From Methanoregula sp. UBA64 (GTDB lineage Archaea; Halobacteriota; Methanomicrobia; Methanomicrobiales; Methanospirillaceae): a stretch of DNA of 64,000 nt. The position numbers were made by a program, and so were the translations under genes. This document shows, piece after piece, positions 33,546 through 43,101 of this stretch; the stretch's first letter is position 1; the number at the start of each line of letters is the position of its first letter. The stretch covers positions 997,190 through 1,061,189 of the forward strand of contig NZ_DAQC01000001.1 of NCBI RefSeq assembly GCF_002502735.1, in the 5' to 3' direction. Under the pieces are notes generated by a model, which ran no database searches, had not been told where the DNA came from, and saw only the letters and a program-made list of their open reading frames with translations.

Positions 33546-35090
33546 ATGACCGATACGCTCCCTGGAAACAACGACCGGGTATCCCCGGAAATCATGCAAC
33601 TCCGAGAGACAATGGAAAAGCAGGCAGAAGCCATTGCCCGGTATGAATCTATCCTCGACGCAGTTCCCTTCCCGGTCCATGTGACGGATAACGATATGCG
33701 CTGGATCTACATGAACCGCGCATTCGAAAAACTGCTCATTGAAAACCGCGAGATAACCGACAGAAAGACGGCCTACGGGAAACCGTGCAGCACGGCAAAT
33801 GCGAACATCTGCAGGACCGAAAACTGCGGGATCAACCAGCTCCGCACCACCGGGAAAAACGAGACGTATTTTGACTGGCACGGTGCCTCGTGCCGGCAGA
33901 CCACGGCAGAAGTCCGCGATGTCAAAGGAAAGGTAACCGGGTATGTCGAGACCGTTGAGGACCTCACCTCAATGGTCCGGAGCCGGGACTTCATGGCGCA
34001 CGAGATCGATGGGCTGATCGGCGTGCTCGATATGATCGGCGAAGGAGACCTGACCGCCCATTATGAGATCGCTCCGCCGGACGAATATACCAGAGGCGTG
34101 TACGACGAACTGGTGCGGTTACGGGACGCAATCCGCAAGGTTGTCACCAGCCTGAAAACAAATATCGGCGACGTCAACCGTGAGATGCAGACCGTGACCT
34201 CAACGGCTGACCAGGCAAGCAGGGGGGTCGAGGAGGCCTCAAAAGGCATTACCATCATTGCAAAGGATGCGACAGAGGTCAGCGAGAATGCCCAGAAAGC
34301 CGCCTCCGGCATCGACCAGATCTCCAAAGCCATGCAGGACATGAGCGCTGCGATCGAAGAGATTACGTCGAGCATGGAGAGCGTGACCTCGCAGGCAAAG
34401 AATGCAAACGATGCGGCCCGCAAGGGCGCTGAACTCGCCGGCCGGGTCAACGGTGATATGGACGATATCACAAAGCGGGCCGGGGCCACCTACGAGGTGG
34501 TCAAGGAGATCGAGAAACAGATGGCCGACATCAGCAAGATCATCGTCCTTATTCGGGATCTTGCCAACCAGACAAACCTGCTCGCCCTCAACGCGGCAAT
34601 CGAAGCAGCCCGTGCCGGCGAACACGGGCGCGGATTTGCCGTCGTGGCCTCGGAGGTCAAATCGCTTGCCCAGGAATCCCGGTCCAGTGCCGAGAAGATC
34701 GAGGATATGATCACCCATCTCAATAACGCAACAAGAAAAGCCGCGGAAGTCATTGAGGAAACCAAATCCGTGATCGAACGGGGCGGACAGGAGGCCCGCC
34801 AGGCTCTGGAGGGCTTTGTGACCATCCAGAAGGCTGCCGAGACGGTGGCAAACAGTGCATCAGAAGTTGCCGCAGCCACAGAAGAACAGGCTGCTACCAC
34901 CGAGGAGATCACGGCAAGCATCCACGAGGTCTCCGACCTGGTGGGTCAGACGGCTAAAGATGCCGGGGATGCCGCGGCAGCCACGGAGGAATCGGCAGCC
35001 GCTCTCGATGAGATCTCACAGATGATCCGGACCGTACATTCGGTTGCGGTCGATGCTGCCGAAGCAAACCGCCGCTTCAGGGTAAGCTGA
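33546..35090 (+). CDS. Soluble PAS-type methyl-accepting chemotaxis protein
   Basis: A 514-residue chemoreceptor from ATG 33546 ([13 protein letters not shown]). A PAS domain (about 30-145) includes a Cys-rich stretch, [17 protein letters not shown], often seen in archaeal receptors of this type. A HAMP-like linker follows, then a long coiled-coil signalling domain with the hairpin tip [19 protein letters not shown] and [16 protein letters not shown]. No transmembrane segment is present, so it senses something inside the cell. The next gene encodes CheW, the adaptor that couples receptors to CheA. Confidence 0.94.
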   Translation: MTDTLPGNNDRVSPEIMQLRETMEKQAEAIARYESILDAVPFPVHVTDNDMRWIYMNRAFEKLLIENREITDRKTAYGKPCSTANANICRTENCGINQLRTTGKNETYFDWHGASCRQTTAEVRDVKGKVTGYVETVEDLTSMVRSRDFMAHEIDGLIGVLDMIGEGDLTAHYEIAPPDEYTRGVYDELVRLRDAIRKVVTSLKTNIGDVNREMQTVTSTADQASRGVEEASKGITIIAKDATEVSENAQKAASGIDQISKAMQDMSAAIEEITSSMESVTSQAKNANDAARKGAELAGRVNGDMDDITKRAGATYEVVKEIEKQMADISKIIVLIRDLANQTNLLALNAAIEAARAGEHGRGFAVVASEVKSLAQESRSSAEKIEDMITHLNNATRKAAEVIEETKSVIERGGQEARQALEGFVTIQKAAETVANSASEVAAATEEQAATTEEITASIHEVSDLVGQTAKDAGDAAAATEESAAALDEISQMIRTVHSVAVDAAEANRRFRVS

Positions 35091-35109
35091 CTACGGAGTG
35101 GATGTTGCC

Positions 35110-35640
35110 ATGAGCACAAAGGCAGAACCTTCCCCGGGAAGTACACCGGCCGTATCGCCCGAAACCCTGCCGGGCCAGATCCAGATCGTGGAGTTCGTGC
35201 TGGAAAACGAGCACTTTGCCATCGACCTGTTTGATGTAAAGGAAGTAGTCGAGTTCACTACCATCACCAAACTTCCCAATGTCCCGCCGTACGTGCGGGG
35301 GATCATCGATCTGCGCGGCGAGATCACCACGATCGTTGATCTCAAGCACCGCCTCAATATCAGGAGCGAGGCTGCACAGATCGCCGATACTTCGAGGATC
35401 ATCGTTCTCGACGATGCCATTACCGCCTCCAAAGTCGGGATCCTGGTCGACGACGTAACCTCGGTCTCGACCTTTGAGAGCACCCAGGTGGATCGTACCT
35501 CCGCTTCAATCAGCCACGAGGATACTGCCATCATCGGGATCATCAAGCGCAGGATCCGGATCCGGGACCGGGAGAGCCACGAACTGATCATCTGGATCGA
35601 CATAAAAAAACTCCTCGGCGACCTGGATTCAGGCGAGTGA
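35110..35640 (+). CDS. cheW: Chemotaxis adaptor CheW
   Basis: A 176-residue CheW with a two-lobed SH3-like fold, seen in QIQIVEFVLENEHFAIDLFD, LPNVPPYVRGIIDLRGEITT and GILVDDVTSVSTFE. It links receptors to the CheA kinase. The N-terminal 20 residues form a Ser/Pro/Thr-rich tail. It follows the receptor by about 20 bases in the same direction; GTG 35098 is an alternative start. CheA, CheB, CheR and CheY are absent from the window, so the unit depends on genes elsewhere. Confidence 0.94.
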   Translation: MSTKAEPSPGSTPAVSPETLPGQIQIVEFVLENEHFAIDLFDVKEVVEFTTITKLPNVPPYVRGIIDLRGEITTIVDLKHRLNIRSEAAQIADTSRIIVLDDAITASKVGILVDDVTSVSTFESTQVDRTSASISHEDTAIIGIIKRRIRIRDRESHELIIWIDIKKLLGDLDSGE

Positions 35641-35905
35641 ATTAAAAAAAGGGAATACCACTCATGACGATCGTGCATCACGCCGACAGGATTTCCCGCA
35701 GCCGGGAAAAAACCACATATTTTTTCGGGGCAGATAGAAGGGGCCACCGGAATATACCGGACCCTGTGCACGGAAACGGGGCAGAACGGCATGGTGGTAT
35801 TACCGGCAGTGAATATTCAGGCAGGGAACCGCCTTTGCCCCGGATCCTCCCGGGATGGCTCCCGCCGGTTACCGGAGATACCGGAGGCTATGGGGGATTT
35901 CCCTC
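35641..35905. other. Spacer between cheW and the receiver-kinase gene
   Basis: It holds a purine-rich area GGGGGA at about 35892-35897 as the ribosome-binding site of the downstream gene. An 81-codon frame (35664-35909) ends in an ATGA overlap with that gene but has an untypical composition; it is listed among rejected items. Confidence 0.4.
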
Positions 35906-37867
35906 ATGAGCGGTACGGCAGGAACGCCGGAACGCATCCGCGTGCTGTACGTTGACGACGAACCGCAGCTTCTGGAGATCGGCAGACTGTTCCTCGAAAA
36001 GAGCGGAGCGTTTGCAGTCGATACCTCGGATTCGGCAGCAACCGTCCTAAAAACCGGAAATTTCCACCGGTACGAATGCATTGTCTCCGATTACCAGATG
36101 CCGGGCATGGACGGGATAGCGTTTTTACAGGAGCTCCGGGCAAAAAAATCCCGGATACCGTTTATCCTTTTTACCGGGAAAGGGCGGGAAGAGGTAGTGA
36201 TCAAGGCGCTCAACTGCGGCGCTGATTTCTACCTGCAGAAAGGCGGCGATCCCAGGTCCCAGTTCACCGAGCTCGGGCATATGATCCGGCACGCGGTCCA
36301 GGAGCACCGGGCCACAGAAGAGCTGATTCGCTCAAAGAAGTTACAGGGCGAGATTATCGATTTCCTTCCCGATGCAACCTTTGCAATCGACCTGGCGGGG
36401 ACCGTTATTGCCTGGAACCGGGCCATGGAGGACCTCACCGGCGTGAGATGCAGTGATATCCTCGGAAGGGATATGCACGAACGGTCCCGGGCATTCTACC
36501 AGGAACACCGGTCCATGCTTGCAGACCTGATCCTTTCCCCGGATGCTGCCTTTGAACAGGAGCACTATGTCAACACGGTACATGGCCCCGACAGGGCACT
36601 GACCGCCGAGACGCAGTTTACAAAAAATGACGGGACAACCCTTTACCTGTGGATGAAAGCGGGGCCCCTTATCGATCCAACGGGAACGATTACCGGTGTT
36701 ATCGAATCCATCCGCGACATCTCCGCCCGCCGTAAAACGGAAATGGAGTTGCGGGAATCCTTCGAACAGCTGACCGCTGCAGAAGAAGAGCTCAGGCAGC
36801 AGTATGAGGAACTCAGGCAGAGCGGGCAGAAAATCCGGGAGAACGAGGAAAAATACCGGCTGGTAACCGACAACTGTCATAATTCCGTAGCGCTCGTCCA
36901 GGATGAAAGGATCGTATTTTGCAACCGCCGGATGTCCGAATGTTTCGGGTACCTGCGGGACGAGCTAAAAGGGAGCCGGGCCACGGATTACATCCTTCCC
37001 GAAGACCGGGCACATTTCTCCGGATTTATGCAGAAAATGCGGACGAGCAAGGTAAAATCCCATACGGTCATTATCCGTATCAGGACCAAAGGCCGCGAGG
37101 TCAGGGACGGTGAATGCATCGGTATCCGGACACAGTACCAGAACGAGCCCGCCGTCCTCCTGTTGGTCACCGACATTACCGAAAGCAGGAGATCGATCAG
37201 GACGCTCGAAAACGCTAACAAAAAACTGAGACTGCTGGACTCGATCACCCGGCACGATATCGCAAACAAACTGCTGGGCCTGTCCGGGTACATTGCACGT
37301 ATGGAAAAGAGTACAGGGGAGACCGAGATCAAACAGGATCTTCCCAGGATAGCAAAGCTTTCCCGTGAGATCGGGGCCATGCTTGAATTTTCCCGGTCGT
37401 ACCAGGGACTCGGATTCGAGGACCCGGTATGGCAGGAGGTCTCGGTGCTGATAGCCCGGGAACGGGAGCTGCTCGAGGAAAAGGACCTTGTTCTTTCCGA
37501 TCGCCTGGCAGGGCTCGAACTCTTTGCCGATCCGCTGCTCCCGAAAGTGTTTTTTAATCTGATGGACAACACCCTCCGCCACGGCGGCACGGCAACCTCG
37601 ATGGTCTTCCGGTACGAATTGCGTGGCACCGGGCTGGCAGTGATTGCTGAAGATAACGGCAGGGGCATCCCTGCCACAGCCAAAAAACACCTGTTTTTGC
37701 ACGGGAAGGGCGAACCAAAAGGGCGGGGACTCTTCCTCATAAAGGAGATCCTTGCCATTTCCGGGTTTACCATAACGGAGAATGGTGACCCGGGCAAAGG
37801 GGCGCGCTTTGAGATCGGCGTGCCGGAAGGGAAGTACCGGTTCACCGGCACGGCTCTTCAGGACTAA
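35906..37867 (+). CDS. Receiver-PAS-PAS hybrid histidine kinase
   Basis: A 653-residue soluble protein. A receiver domain (about 8-125) has the acidic pair in VLYVDDEPQLL and the phospho-acceptor Asp in CIVSDYQMPGMDG. Two PAS domains follow, at about 140-265 (FLPDATFAIDLAGTVIAWNRA) and 300-410 (DNCHNSVALVQDERIVFCNRR). The H-box SITRHDIANKLLGL and ATPase motifs NLMDNTLRHGG, AEDNGRGIP and GRGLFLIKEIL are intact. A receiver placed before the kinase suggests it is switched by an upstream phosphodonor. The chemoreceptor and CheW just upstream are possible input partners, by proximity only. Confidence 0.93.
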   Translation: MSGTAGTPERIRVLYVDDEPQLLEIGRLFLEKSGAFAVDTSDSAATVLKTGNFHRYECIVSDYQMPGMDGIAFLQELRAKKSRIPFILFTGKGREEVVIKALNCGADFYLQKGGDPRSQFTELGHMIRHAVQEHRATEELIRSKKLQGEIIDFLPDATFAIDLAGTVIAWNRAMEDLTGVRCSDILGRDMHERSRAFYQEHRSMLADLILSPDAAFEQEHYVNTVHGPDRALTAETQFTKNDGTTLYLWMKAGPLIDPTGTITGVIESIRDISARRKTEMELRESFEQLTAAEEELRQQYEELRQSGQKIRENEEKYRLVTDNCHNSVALVQDERIVFCNRRMSECFGYLRDELKGSRATDYILPEDRAHFSGFMQKMRTSKVKSHTVIIRIRTKGREVRDGECIGIRTQYQNEPAVLLLVTDITESRRSIRTLENANKKLRLLDSITRHDIANKLLGLSGYIARMEKSTGETEIKQDLPRIAKLSREIGAMLEFSRSYQGLGFEDPVWQEVSVLIARERELLEEKDLVLSDRLAGLELFADPLLPKVFFNLMDNTLRHGGTATSMVFRYELRGTGLAVIAEDNGRGIPATAKKHLFLHGKGEPKGRGLFLIKEILAISGFTITENGDPGKGARFEIGVPEGKYRFTGTALQD

Positions 37868-38015
37868 GCAAAAGATGCAGAGACAGGGGATACCTCCCCC
37901 GTTCCTTTTTGGTTCCCGTACCCGACTCCCGGTTCGCAAGGGGTCATACAGATGGCAAAAAGGAGAGGAGAATCGTGCCGGTCACCGGAAAACAACAGGG
38001 GCCGGTAAAAAGGGA

Positions 38016-38915
38016 TTATACTCCCGATACGGTCTGGACCGTCTCGTTCGCAGTCTCTTCAGGGGTCGGAGTAACAATCGGTATCGTTGCAAGGAGATCG
38101 ATGGTACTGTAGGGCAGGATCGTGGACTCGTTCTTGATCATCACGCCGCGTGAATAGACCGTGACAGTCAGCCGGTCCCCCGATCCGTCGTTCTTGCTCA
38201 CCGTTGCAGTCACCACCCCGTCATTCCGGGGGATCTGGTAGAACTGGTCGCCGGTATTCGGCCGTACCTGCCGGGGGCCGGAAAGCTGCTGCAGGTTGCC
38301 GGGGATCCCCACCGCGCCTGAATAATACTGGTCATACTCGATCTCGATCCAGACCCCTGACTGGGGAATAAGTTTTGGCGTGGGGGCAGGTACGGGCGTT
38401 GGCGTGGATACCTGAGTAAACGCCGGGGAGACCGGGACCGGTGTAGTGACCGGGAGTGTCGCGGTCGGTGTGGGCGTAGGAGTTGACAGCCCCGGGATCC
38501 CGGCAAGACCCGTCCCGCCCTTGATCAGCACGAGTCCAAAGAGCGCGGCAACGACAATGACTGCTGCCGCTACGGCAATATACACTGTCCGTCTCCCGCC
38601 GGACCCCGAGGGGGACGCATCTCCCTGCTCCGGGCCGGCACCCGCGGAACCGTTCCCGTTTTTTAAGTCGAGCACGATCTTCTTTGCCTGCCGGGCATGC
38701 TCGTACCCGGGATCGAGGGCAATAGCCTTCTCGATGGAATGGAGTGCCTCATCGTATTTCCCCAGCTGGACAAGGGCAAGCCCGCGGTTGTTCCATACCT
38801 GCGCCATAGACGGATCGAGGGCGCCCGCCTTGTCGAATGCAGCAATGGCACGCCGATAATCCCCCTTTTCGTACAGGGCGACACCATCGGAGAACCACTT
38901 TTGAGCGTCATCCAT
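38016..38915 (-). CDS. TPR protein with membrane segment and outer domain
   Basis: About 299 residues from ATG 38915 (MDDAQKWFSDGVALYEKGDY). Two TPR hairpins (residues about 1-70, VWNNRGLALVQLGKYDEALH) lie in the cytoplasm. A Gly/Ser-rich linker leads to one membrane helix (about 110-130, VAAAVIVVAALFGLVLI). A Thr/Pro/Val-rich stalk then leads to a beta-rich extracytoplasmic domain (WIEIEYDQYYSGAVGI, DRLTVTVYSRGVMIKN). The stalk is typical of Methanomicrobiales surface proteins. The function is unknown; it could link an outside domain to cytoplasmic partners. Confidence 0.78.
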   Translation of the reverse strand: MDDAQKWFSDGVALYEKGDYRRAIAAFDKAGALDPSMAQVWNNRGLALVQLGKYDEALHSIEKAIALDPGYEHARQAKKIVLDLKNGNGSAGAGPEQGDASPSGSGGRRTVYIAVAAAVIVVAALFGLVLIKGGTGLAGIPGLSTPTPTPTATLPVTTPVPVSPAFTQVSTPTPVPAPTPKLIPQSGVWIEIEYDQYYSGAVGIPGNLQQLSGPRQVRPNTGDQFYQIPRNDGVVTATVSKNDGSGDRLTVTVYSRGVMIKNESTILPYSTIDLLATIPIVTPTPEETANETVQTVSGV

Positions 38916-39049
38916 GATAATATACAAAAAACGTTCCCGGCATATAGCGGTTCCGGCTTTGCCCCGGTAAAACCGTGGTTCGTTCCCGAAGAGACCGTCC
39001 GGGCAGGACGCACGATAAAAAAAACACTAAAAAAACAATAAATTCATAC

Positions 39050-39058
39050 GTTTTAAAC
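39050..39058 (+). promoter_or_regulatory. TATA box of the ribbon-helix-helix gene
   Basis: GTTTTAAAC is an archaeal TATA-like element centred about 19 bases before the ATG at 39073. No Shine-Dalgarno lies between them. With standard spacing this gives a leaderless or nearly leaderless mRNA. A-rich DNA precedes it (39018-39045). Confidence 0.45.
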
Positions 39059-39072
39059 AATCAGTTCATCAC

Positions 39073-39348
39073 ATGGTTCCTGAGGAGACGCTCATCTCGG
39101 CACGGATCCCGACCAGCCTTGTAGAGAAACTGGATGCAATTGCCCTGCGGAATTCTACCAGCCGCGAAGAGGTAATCACAGACGCCTGCGCGTATTACTG
39201 CCAGTTCCACGATATGAAAGACGAACGGTTCCCCGAGACTATGCGCAGCGTATTTTTCAATCTAGCCCGACACGACGATGAGTTCCGGACACTGCTCCGC
39301 GAGGTTGTAAAAGAGAACCCGGGCGCCGATGAGAACACGACAAAATAA
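39073..39348 (+). CDS. Ribbon-helix-helix DNA-binding protein
   Basis: A 91-residue protein whose first 50 residues fit the CopG/Arc ribbon-helix-helix fold (ETLISARIPTSLVEKLDAI, SREEVITDACAYY). A C-terminal helical part (HDDEFRTLLREVVKEN) may carry oligomer contacts. It is a small dimeric transcription regulator of unknown targets. It has no adjacent toxin gene, so an antitoxin role is not supported. Confidence 0.78.
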   Translation: MVPEETLISARIPTSLVEKLDAIALRNSTSREEVITDACAYYCQFHDMKDERFPETMRSVFFNLARHDDEFRTLLREVVKENPGADENTTK

Positions 39349-39461
39349 GGTCCCGCATCTTTCCCGCACAGCACTGTTTTTTAGTCCGGTTCGGTTTTTT
39401 TCTCCCGCGAAGGGATACCCTTAAAATCCATTCTCCCAAAATGGGATCCGGAGAATCTATT

Positions 39462-40022
39462 ATGGCCAAGGTTACTGTCGGCCCGATGCCGTACATGAAT
39501 GTGATGCCCACCGTTCTCGTGGGCGCGAACGTGAAAGGAAAGCCCAACTATATGGCCGTTGCATGGGCCACCGTTGCCTGCATGGCCCCGCCGATGGTCT
39601 GCGTTGCGCTCAACAAGGAGCGCTACACGGTGCAGGGTATCGAGGAGAACCGGACGTTCTCGGTCAACATCCCCTCCGCCGCACAGGTAGTCGAGGCCGA
39701 TCACTGCGGCCTGGTCTCCGGGAAAAATGCGGACAAGTCACAAGTTTTCGCTTCAAGCTACGGCAAGCTCAAGACGGCCCCGCTCGCCGACGAGTGCCCG
39801 GTCAACATCGAGTGCAGACTCTTTACCGCAGTGGACTGCGGGAGCCACCGGCTCTATATCGGCGAGGTGGCAGAGATCCATGCGGAGAAGTCCTGCCTTA
39901 CCGACGGGAAGCCGGATGTTGCAAAGATCCAGCCCATTGTCTATGCTCAGGCAACGTATTACGACGTGGGTAAAGAGATTGCAAAGGCGTTTGCTGCCGG
40001 CAAGCAGTACCAGAAGAAATAA
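39462..40022 (+). CDS. Flavin reductase-like protein
   Basis: A 186-residue protein of the flavoredoxin/flavin reductase split-barrel fold, starting MAKVTVGPMPYMNVMPTVLV. It contains YMAVAWATVACMAPPMVCVALN, NRTFSVNIPS and the later VNIECRLFTAVDCGSHRLYIGEV, typical of FMN-binding flavoredoxins. It likely uses bound FMN in electron transfer or NAD(P)H-dependent flavin reduction. It stands alone. Substrates cannot be read from the sequence. Confidence 0.86.
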   Translation: MAKVTVGPMPYMNVMPTVLVGANVKGKPNYMAVAWATVACMAPPMVCVALNKERYTVQGIEENRTFSVNIPSAAQVVEADHCGLVSGKNADKSQVFASSYGKLKTAPLADECPVNIECRLFTAVDCGSHRLYIGEVAEIHAEKSCLTDGKPDVAKIQPIVYAQATYYDVGKEIAKAFAAGKQYQKK

Positions 40023-40070
40023 CGCCGGGGATCATTCCCGGAACTCTTTTTTATTCCCGAAGGAACCCGG

Positions 40071-41399
40071 TCAGCCCGGGGATCCTGGCAAGTCCCCGCC
40101 GGTCTCCTGAGGGAGGCGGGCTCTGACAAGCAGGATGCCGCATACCGTGAGCGCGATGCCAAGCACGGCAAAGAGGAGAAGAACCCCGGGGCTTTCGAGC
40201 GTCCCTCCGGCAAGGCCGAGGAGGACCGGGCCGGCAAAGGAGCCGGCCGAGGCTATGGCATTTACGAGCGCGACCCCTGAGGCCCGGAGGCCCGGCGGGA
40301 GGGCGTCCAGGGTGAGCGTAAAGAACGGGGCATAGGCTGCATAGCAGGCGGCGATCGCGAGCGTCAGGAAGACAAACGCCACCAGTGGGGCGGACGCGAC
40401 AGAGAGCAGGATCAGGCAGAGTGCGGCCACAAAAAACGGGACTGCCACGTGCCACCGGCGCTCGCCGGCCCGGTCGGCGTGCCGGGACCAGAGATACATG
40501 ACGGCGGCGGAGAGGGCGTACGGGATCATCACAAGGAGCCCGGTCCCGGTGATCGAGCGGGAGAGCCCGGAGGTGCTGACGATCTGCGGGATCCAGAAGA
40601 GAAGGCTCGTGAGAAACAGCCCGACCAGAAAGCCGCAGGTGCAGAAGAGCGCGAGGTTCCGGGTGGAGGCGAGCTGTCCGAGCGGGATGGCCCGGGGTGT
40701 TTCCGACCGTACCCGTGCCTCGTCAAGACGGGAAGCGAGCCAGGCGCGTTCTGCAGGGGCAAGCCACGATGCGGTCCGGGGGGCATCGGAAAGACAGGCA
40801 AGCGTCAGGCACCCGACGATGACCGCCGGGATCCCTTCGAGGATAAAGAGCCAGCGCCACGAGGCAAGGCCGGCCCATGTGGCCGACGAGAGGATCCAGG
40901 TAGAGACCGGCGAGGCCACGACCATCGCAAGGGGGATAGCGACAAAGAAGACCGCGAGGGCCTGCGAGATCCGGTTCTTCCGGAACCAGAACGTGAGGTA
41001 GAGCATGATACCCGGCGTGAAGCCGGCTTCAGCCGCCCCGAGCAGGAACCGGAGGATACCCAGTTCGAGCGGCGACCGGGCAAACGCAATCAGGATCGTG
41101 AGGATCCCCCAGCTTACCATGATCCGGAACAGCCATTTTCGCGGACCTGCCCGGACAAGGAGCTGGTTGCTGGGGACTTCGAGGAGAACATAGCTGACAA
41201 AGAAGATGCCCGAGATAAACCCGAACACGGCGGGATCGATCCCGAGGTCAGGATTCATGGTCAGGGCCGCGTACCCGATGTTTACCCGGTCGAGGATGCA
41301 GATGAAGTACATCAGCACGACAAACGGAATGATCCGCCACCAGATCTTCCGGTCGAGCGCTGCTTCGTCGATATCCGGTGCATTGCGGTTGTCGTTCAT
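40071..41399 (-). CDS. MFS transporter, anion-cation symporter type
   Basis: About 442 residues and twelve membrane segments, starting at ATG 41399 (MNDNRNAPDIDEAALDRKIW). The region FVVLMYFICILDRVNIGYAA with an Arg between helices, and RFLLGAAEAGFTPGIMLYL, match the ACS family of the major facilitator superfamily, which imports organic anions such as tartrate, phthalate or 4-hydroxyphenylacetate in bacteria. Such carriers are uncommon in methanogens, which suggests acquisition from a bacterium. The substrate is unknown. Confidence 0.85.
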   Translation of the reverse strand: MNDNRNAPDIDEAALDRKIWWRIIPFVVLMYFICILDRVNIGYAALTMNPDLGIDPAVFGFISGIFFVSYVLLEVPSNQLLVRAGPRKWLFRIMVSWGILTILIAFARSPLELGILRFLLGAAEAGFTPGIMLYLTFWFRKNRISQALAVFFVAIPLAMVVASPVSTWILSSATWAGLASWRWLFILEGIPAVIVGCLTLACLSDAPRTASWLAPAERAWLASRLDEARVRSETPRAIPLGQLASTRNLALFCTCGFLVGLFLTSLLFWIPQIVSTSGLSRSITGTGLLVMIPYALSAAVMYLWSRHADRAGERRWHVAVPFFVAALCLILLSVASAPLVAFVFLTLAIAACYAAYAPFFTLTLDALPPGLRASGVALVNAIASAGSFAGPVLLGLAGGTLESPGVLLLFAVLGIALTVCGILLVRARLPQETGGDLPGSPG

Positions 41400-41601
41400 G
41401 GGGGCATGAATCTTGCCGGGAGCAGGAGTCTGAGGGAGACGTACCCGACCCCCGGTGTATGGAAGGGTCTCAGGTGCCAAGGTATATATCCCGTTTCATC
41501 TGCGCCGGGGGTGTTCCCCGCAGTAACCAAAGACCTGAACGAACGGATTAAAAAAGAGGGTGTACCGAACGATCCGGGGACTGTCGGGGAGGACCGGTGT
41601 G

Positions 41602-42474
41602 TTATGTGTCAACCCGCCAGACCATCAGCGCCAGTAACATCTCGTTTGTAAAACGGCAGATCCCGTCAACAGCGGCAGCCTTGTAATAGGCCCGGATCTT
41701 CCGTTTTGCTGCATCGGTCACCTTCTGGTCGTGGCTGAGGATATCAATTGCATGCCCGGCAGCCTCGGCCCACGGGAGATCCTCGGTCCATTTCCGCCCG
41801 GTGATCTTCACTTCGGGATGGTACCCCTTAAGATACAGGTACATAAAGGGAAAGACCATGCCCATGGCGGAGCGGCGGGGGCCCGGTGACCTGCTGATGT
41901 TTTTTAAAAGATCCTGCGACACCGGGGCACCGGTGCCGGGCAGGGAGCCGATATAGAAGCAGTGCTTTTTCGAGCAGGCCATCATCTTCTCAAATGTCTC
42001 GTGATCCTTAATCGCCGGCGTCATGGAACCGATGACGAGATCGAATTTCCCCCGGAGCCCGAGCTCGTCGATGTCTGCGTTCCACCACGAGCATTCTATT
42101 GTCCTGACCGCGAGCTTTTCCTTCTCTGCCGCCTCCCGGAGCCGGGCAAGCATACCCGCCGAGATATCAAGCCCCGTCACCTTTGCGCCCGCCCGGGCGA
42201 GGGGGAGCGAGAGGCTGCCCGGCCCGCACCCGATATCGAGGACCTTTGCACCCGCAAACCGGACGCCGTTTGCCTCCAGAAACCCGATATTGTCCCGGCT
42301 CCGCTTCTGGCTCTTTGGAGAACGGATCTTCTCTGCAAAGTCGCCCGACCGCCGGTTCCAGAACGCGACGAGATCCGTTTCGGTCATCTGTTCCGACAGG
42401 GGATTATAGGTCTGCCAGCAGTCCGTCCAGTACTTCAGGTTTGCTGCCTGCTGCCTGTACATGTCCTTTTTCAT
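41602..42474 (-). CDS. SAM-dependent class I methyltransferase
   Basis: About 290 residues from ATG 42474, chosen because GGAG lies a few bases upstream; a TTG at 42531 would add 19 residues. The SAM motif is KVLDIGCGPGSLSLPLARAG with the downstream acidic KVTGLDISAG. The N-terminal YRQQAANLKYWTDCWQTY and long C-terminal extension resemble methyltransferases acting on small molecules, metals or corrinoid-linked substrates. A specific substrate cannot be named. It is isolated on the minus strand. Confidence 0.82.
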   Translation of the reverse strand: MKKDMYRQQAANLKYWTDCWQTYNPLSEQMTETDLVAFWNRRSGDFAEKIRSPKSQKRSRDNIGFLEANGVRFAGAKVLDIGCGPGSLSLPLARAGAKVTGLDISAGMLARLREAAEKEKLAVRTIECSWWNADIDELGLRGKFDLVIGSMTPAIKDHETFEKMMACSKKHCFYIGSLPGTGAPVSQDLLKNISRSPGPRRSAMGMVFPFMYLYLKGYHPEVKITGRKWTEDLPWAEAAGHAIDILSHDQKVTDAAKRKIRAYYKAAAVDGICRFTNEMLLALMVWRVDT

Positions 42475-42600
42475 ACCTGCTCCGTTCCCCCGGGCCCGCT
42501 CGGGGTCTATCAGTACAGTTCCGTTTGACAATCCCGGTTATTAAACACATCAGGCTTATTTTTAAAAACCGTCACCGGTGTGCAGGCAGGATCTGACGTT

Positions 42601-42954
42601 TTAGCAGTTGACATGCAGGATCGCAACAAAGGGCCGGGTCTCCTCCGCCATCAGGTCGAGCACATCCGGCGTAGGCAGGATCACGGCCCCGGACTGCTCC
42701 AGGATCCCGCGGGCTTCGCGGGTAACCGGAAGATCGCCGTACTGCCCGGTCCCGATATAGACTGCCGCCGGGTTCTCAGCGGCAATGACATCGAGTTCGG
42801 CACCGATGAGCGGTGTGTGCCCGTAGATCTTCCGGAACTTCTTTGCCGCCTTCTTCTGCCGCTTTGTCACGCTCCGGTCGGTATGGACCACGACATCATG
42901 GTCGTACCGGATCCGGTCGATCTCCACCCAGCCGTTCTTGGTCTTCACTGCCAT
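42601..42954 (-). CDS. MTH938/NDUFAF3-like protein
   Basis: About 117 residues starting MAVKTKNGWVEIDRIRYDHD, with the family motifs AAVYIGTGQYGDLPVTREA and ILPTPDVLDLMAEETRPFVAILHVNC. The MTH938 fold is shared with the mitochondrial complex I assembly factor NDUFAF3; its archaeal function is not established. The ATG overlaps GGGGAG, so a GTG two codons on (42948) may be the real start. Confidence 0.82.
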   Translation of the reverse strand: MAVKTKNGWVEIDRIRYDHDVVVHTDRSVTKRQKKAAKKFRKIYGHTPLIGAELDVIAAENPAAVYIGTGQYGDLPVTREARGILEQSGAVILPTPDVLDLMAEETRPFVAILHVNC

Positions 42955-43101
42955 CTCCCCGGACAAGCGGTTGTTCCCCGGAGATACTTGGAGTTTTCCG
43001 ACGGAGGCGACAATAGGACACAATATTCCAATACGGACCCATGACGGTATCGCCGGGATATGGGGAGATATGAAAGGAACCGGCGGGGGCGGACGGGCAG
43101 G

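Noticed and set aside
35664..35909. An 81-codon frame ending in an ATGA overlap with the receiver-kinase gene.
   Set aside because: The junction is attractive, but the product is rich in Gly, Arg, His and Pro without hydrophobic core, and no good ribosome-binding site precedes it. Kept as doubtful only.
40449..41651. A 400-codon plus-strand frame opposite the ACS-type transporter.
   Set aside because: It is charged and repetitive and mirrors the membrane helices of the real gene.
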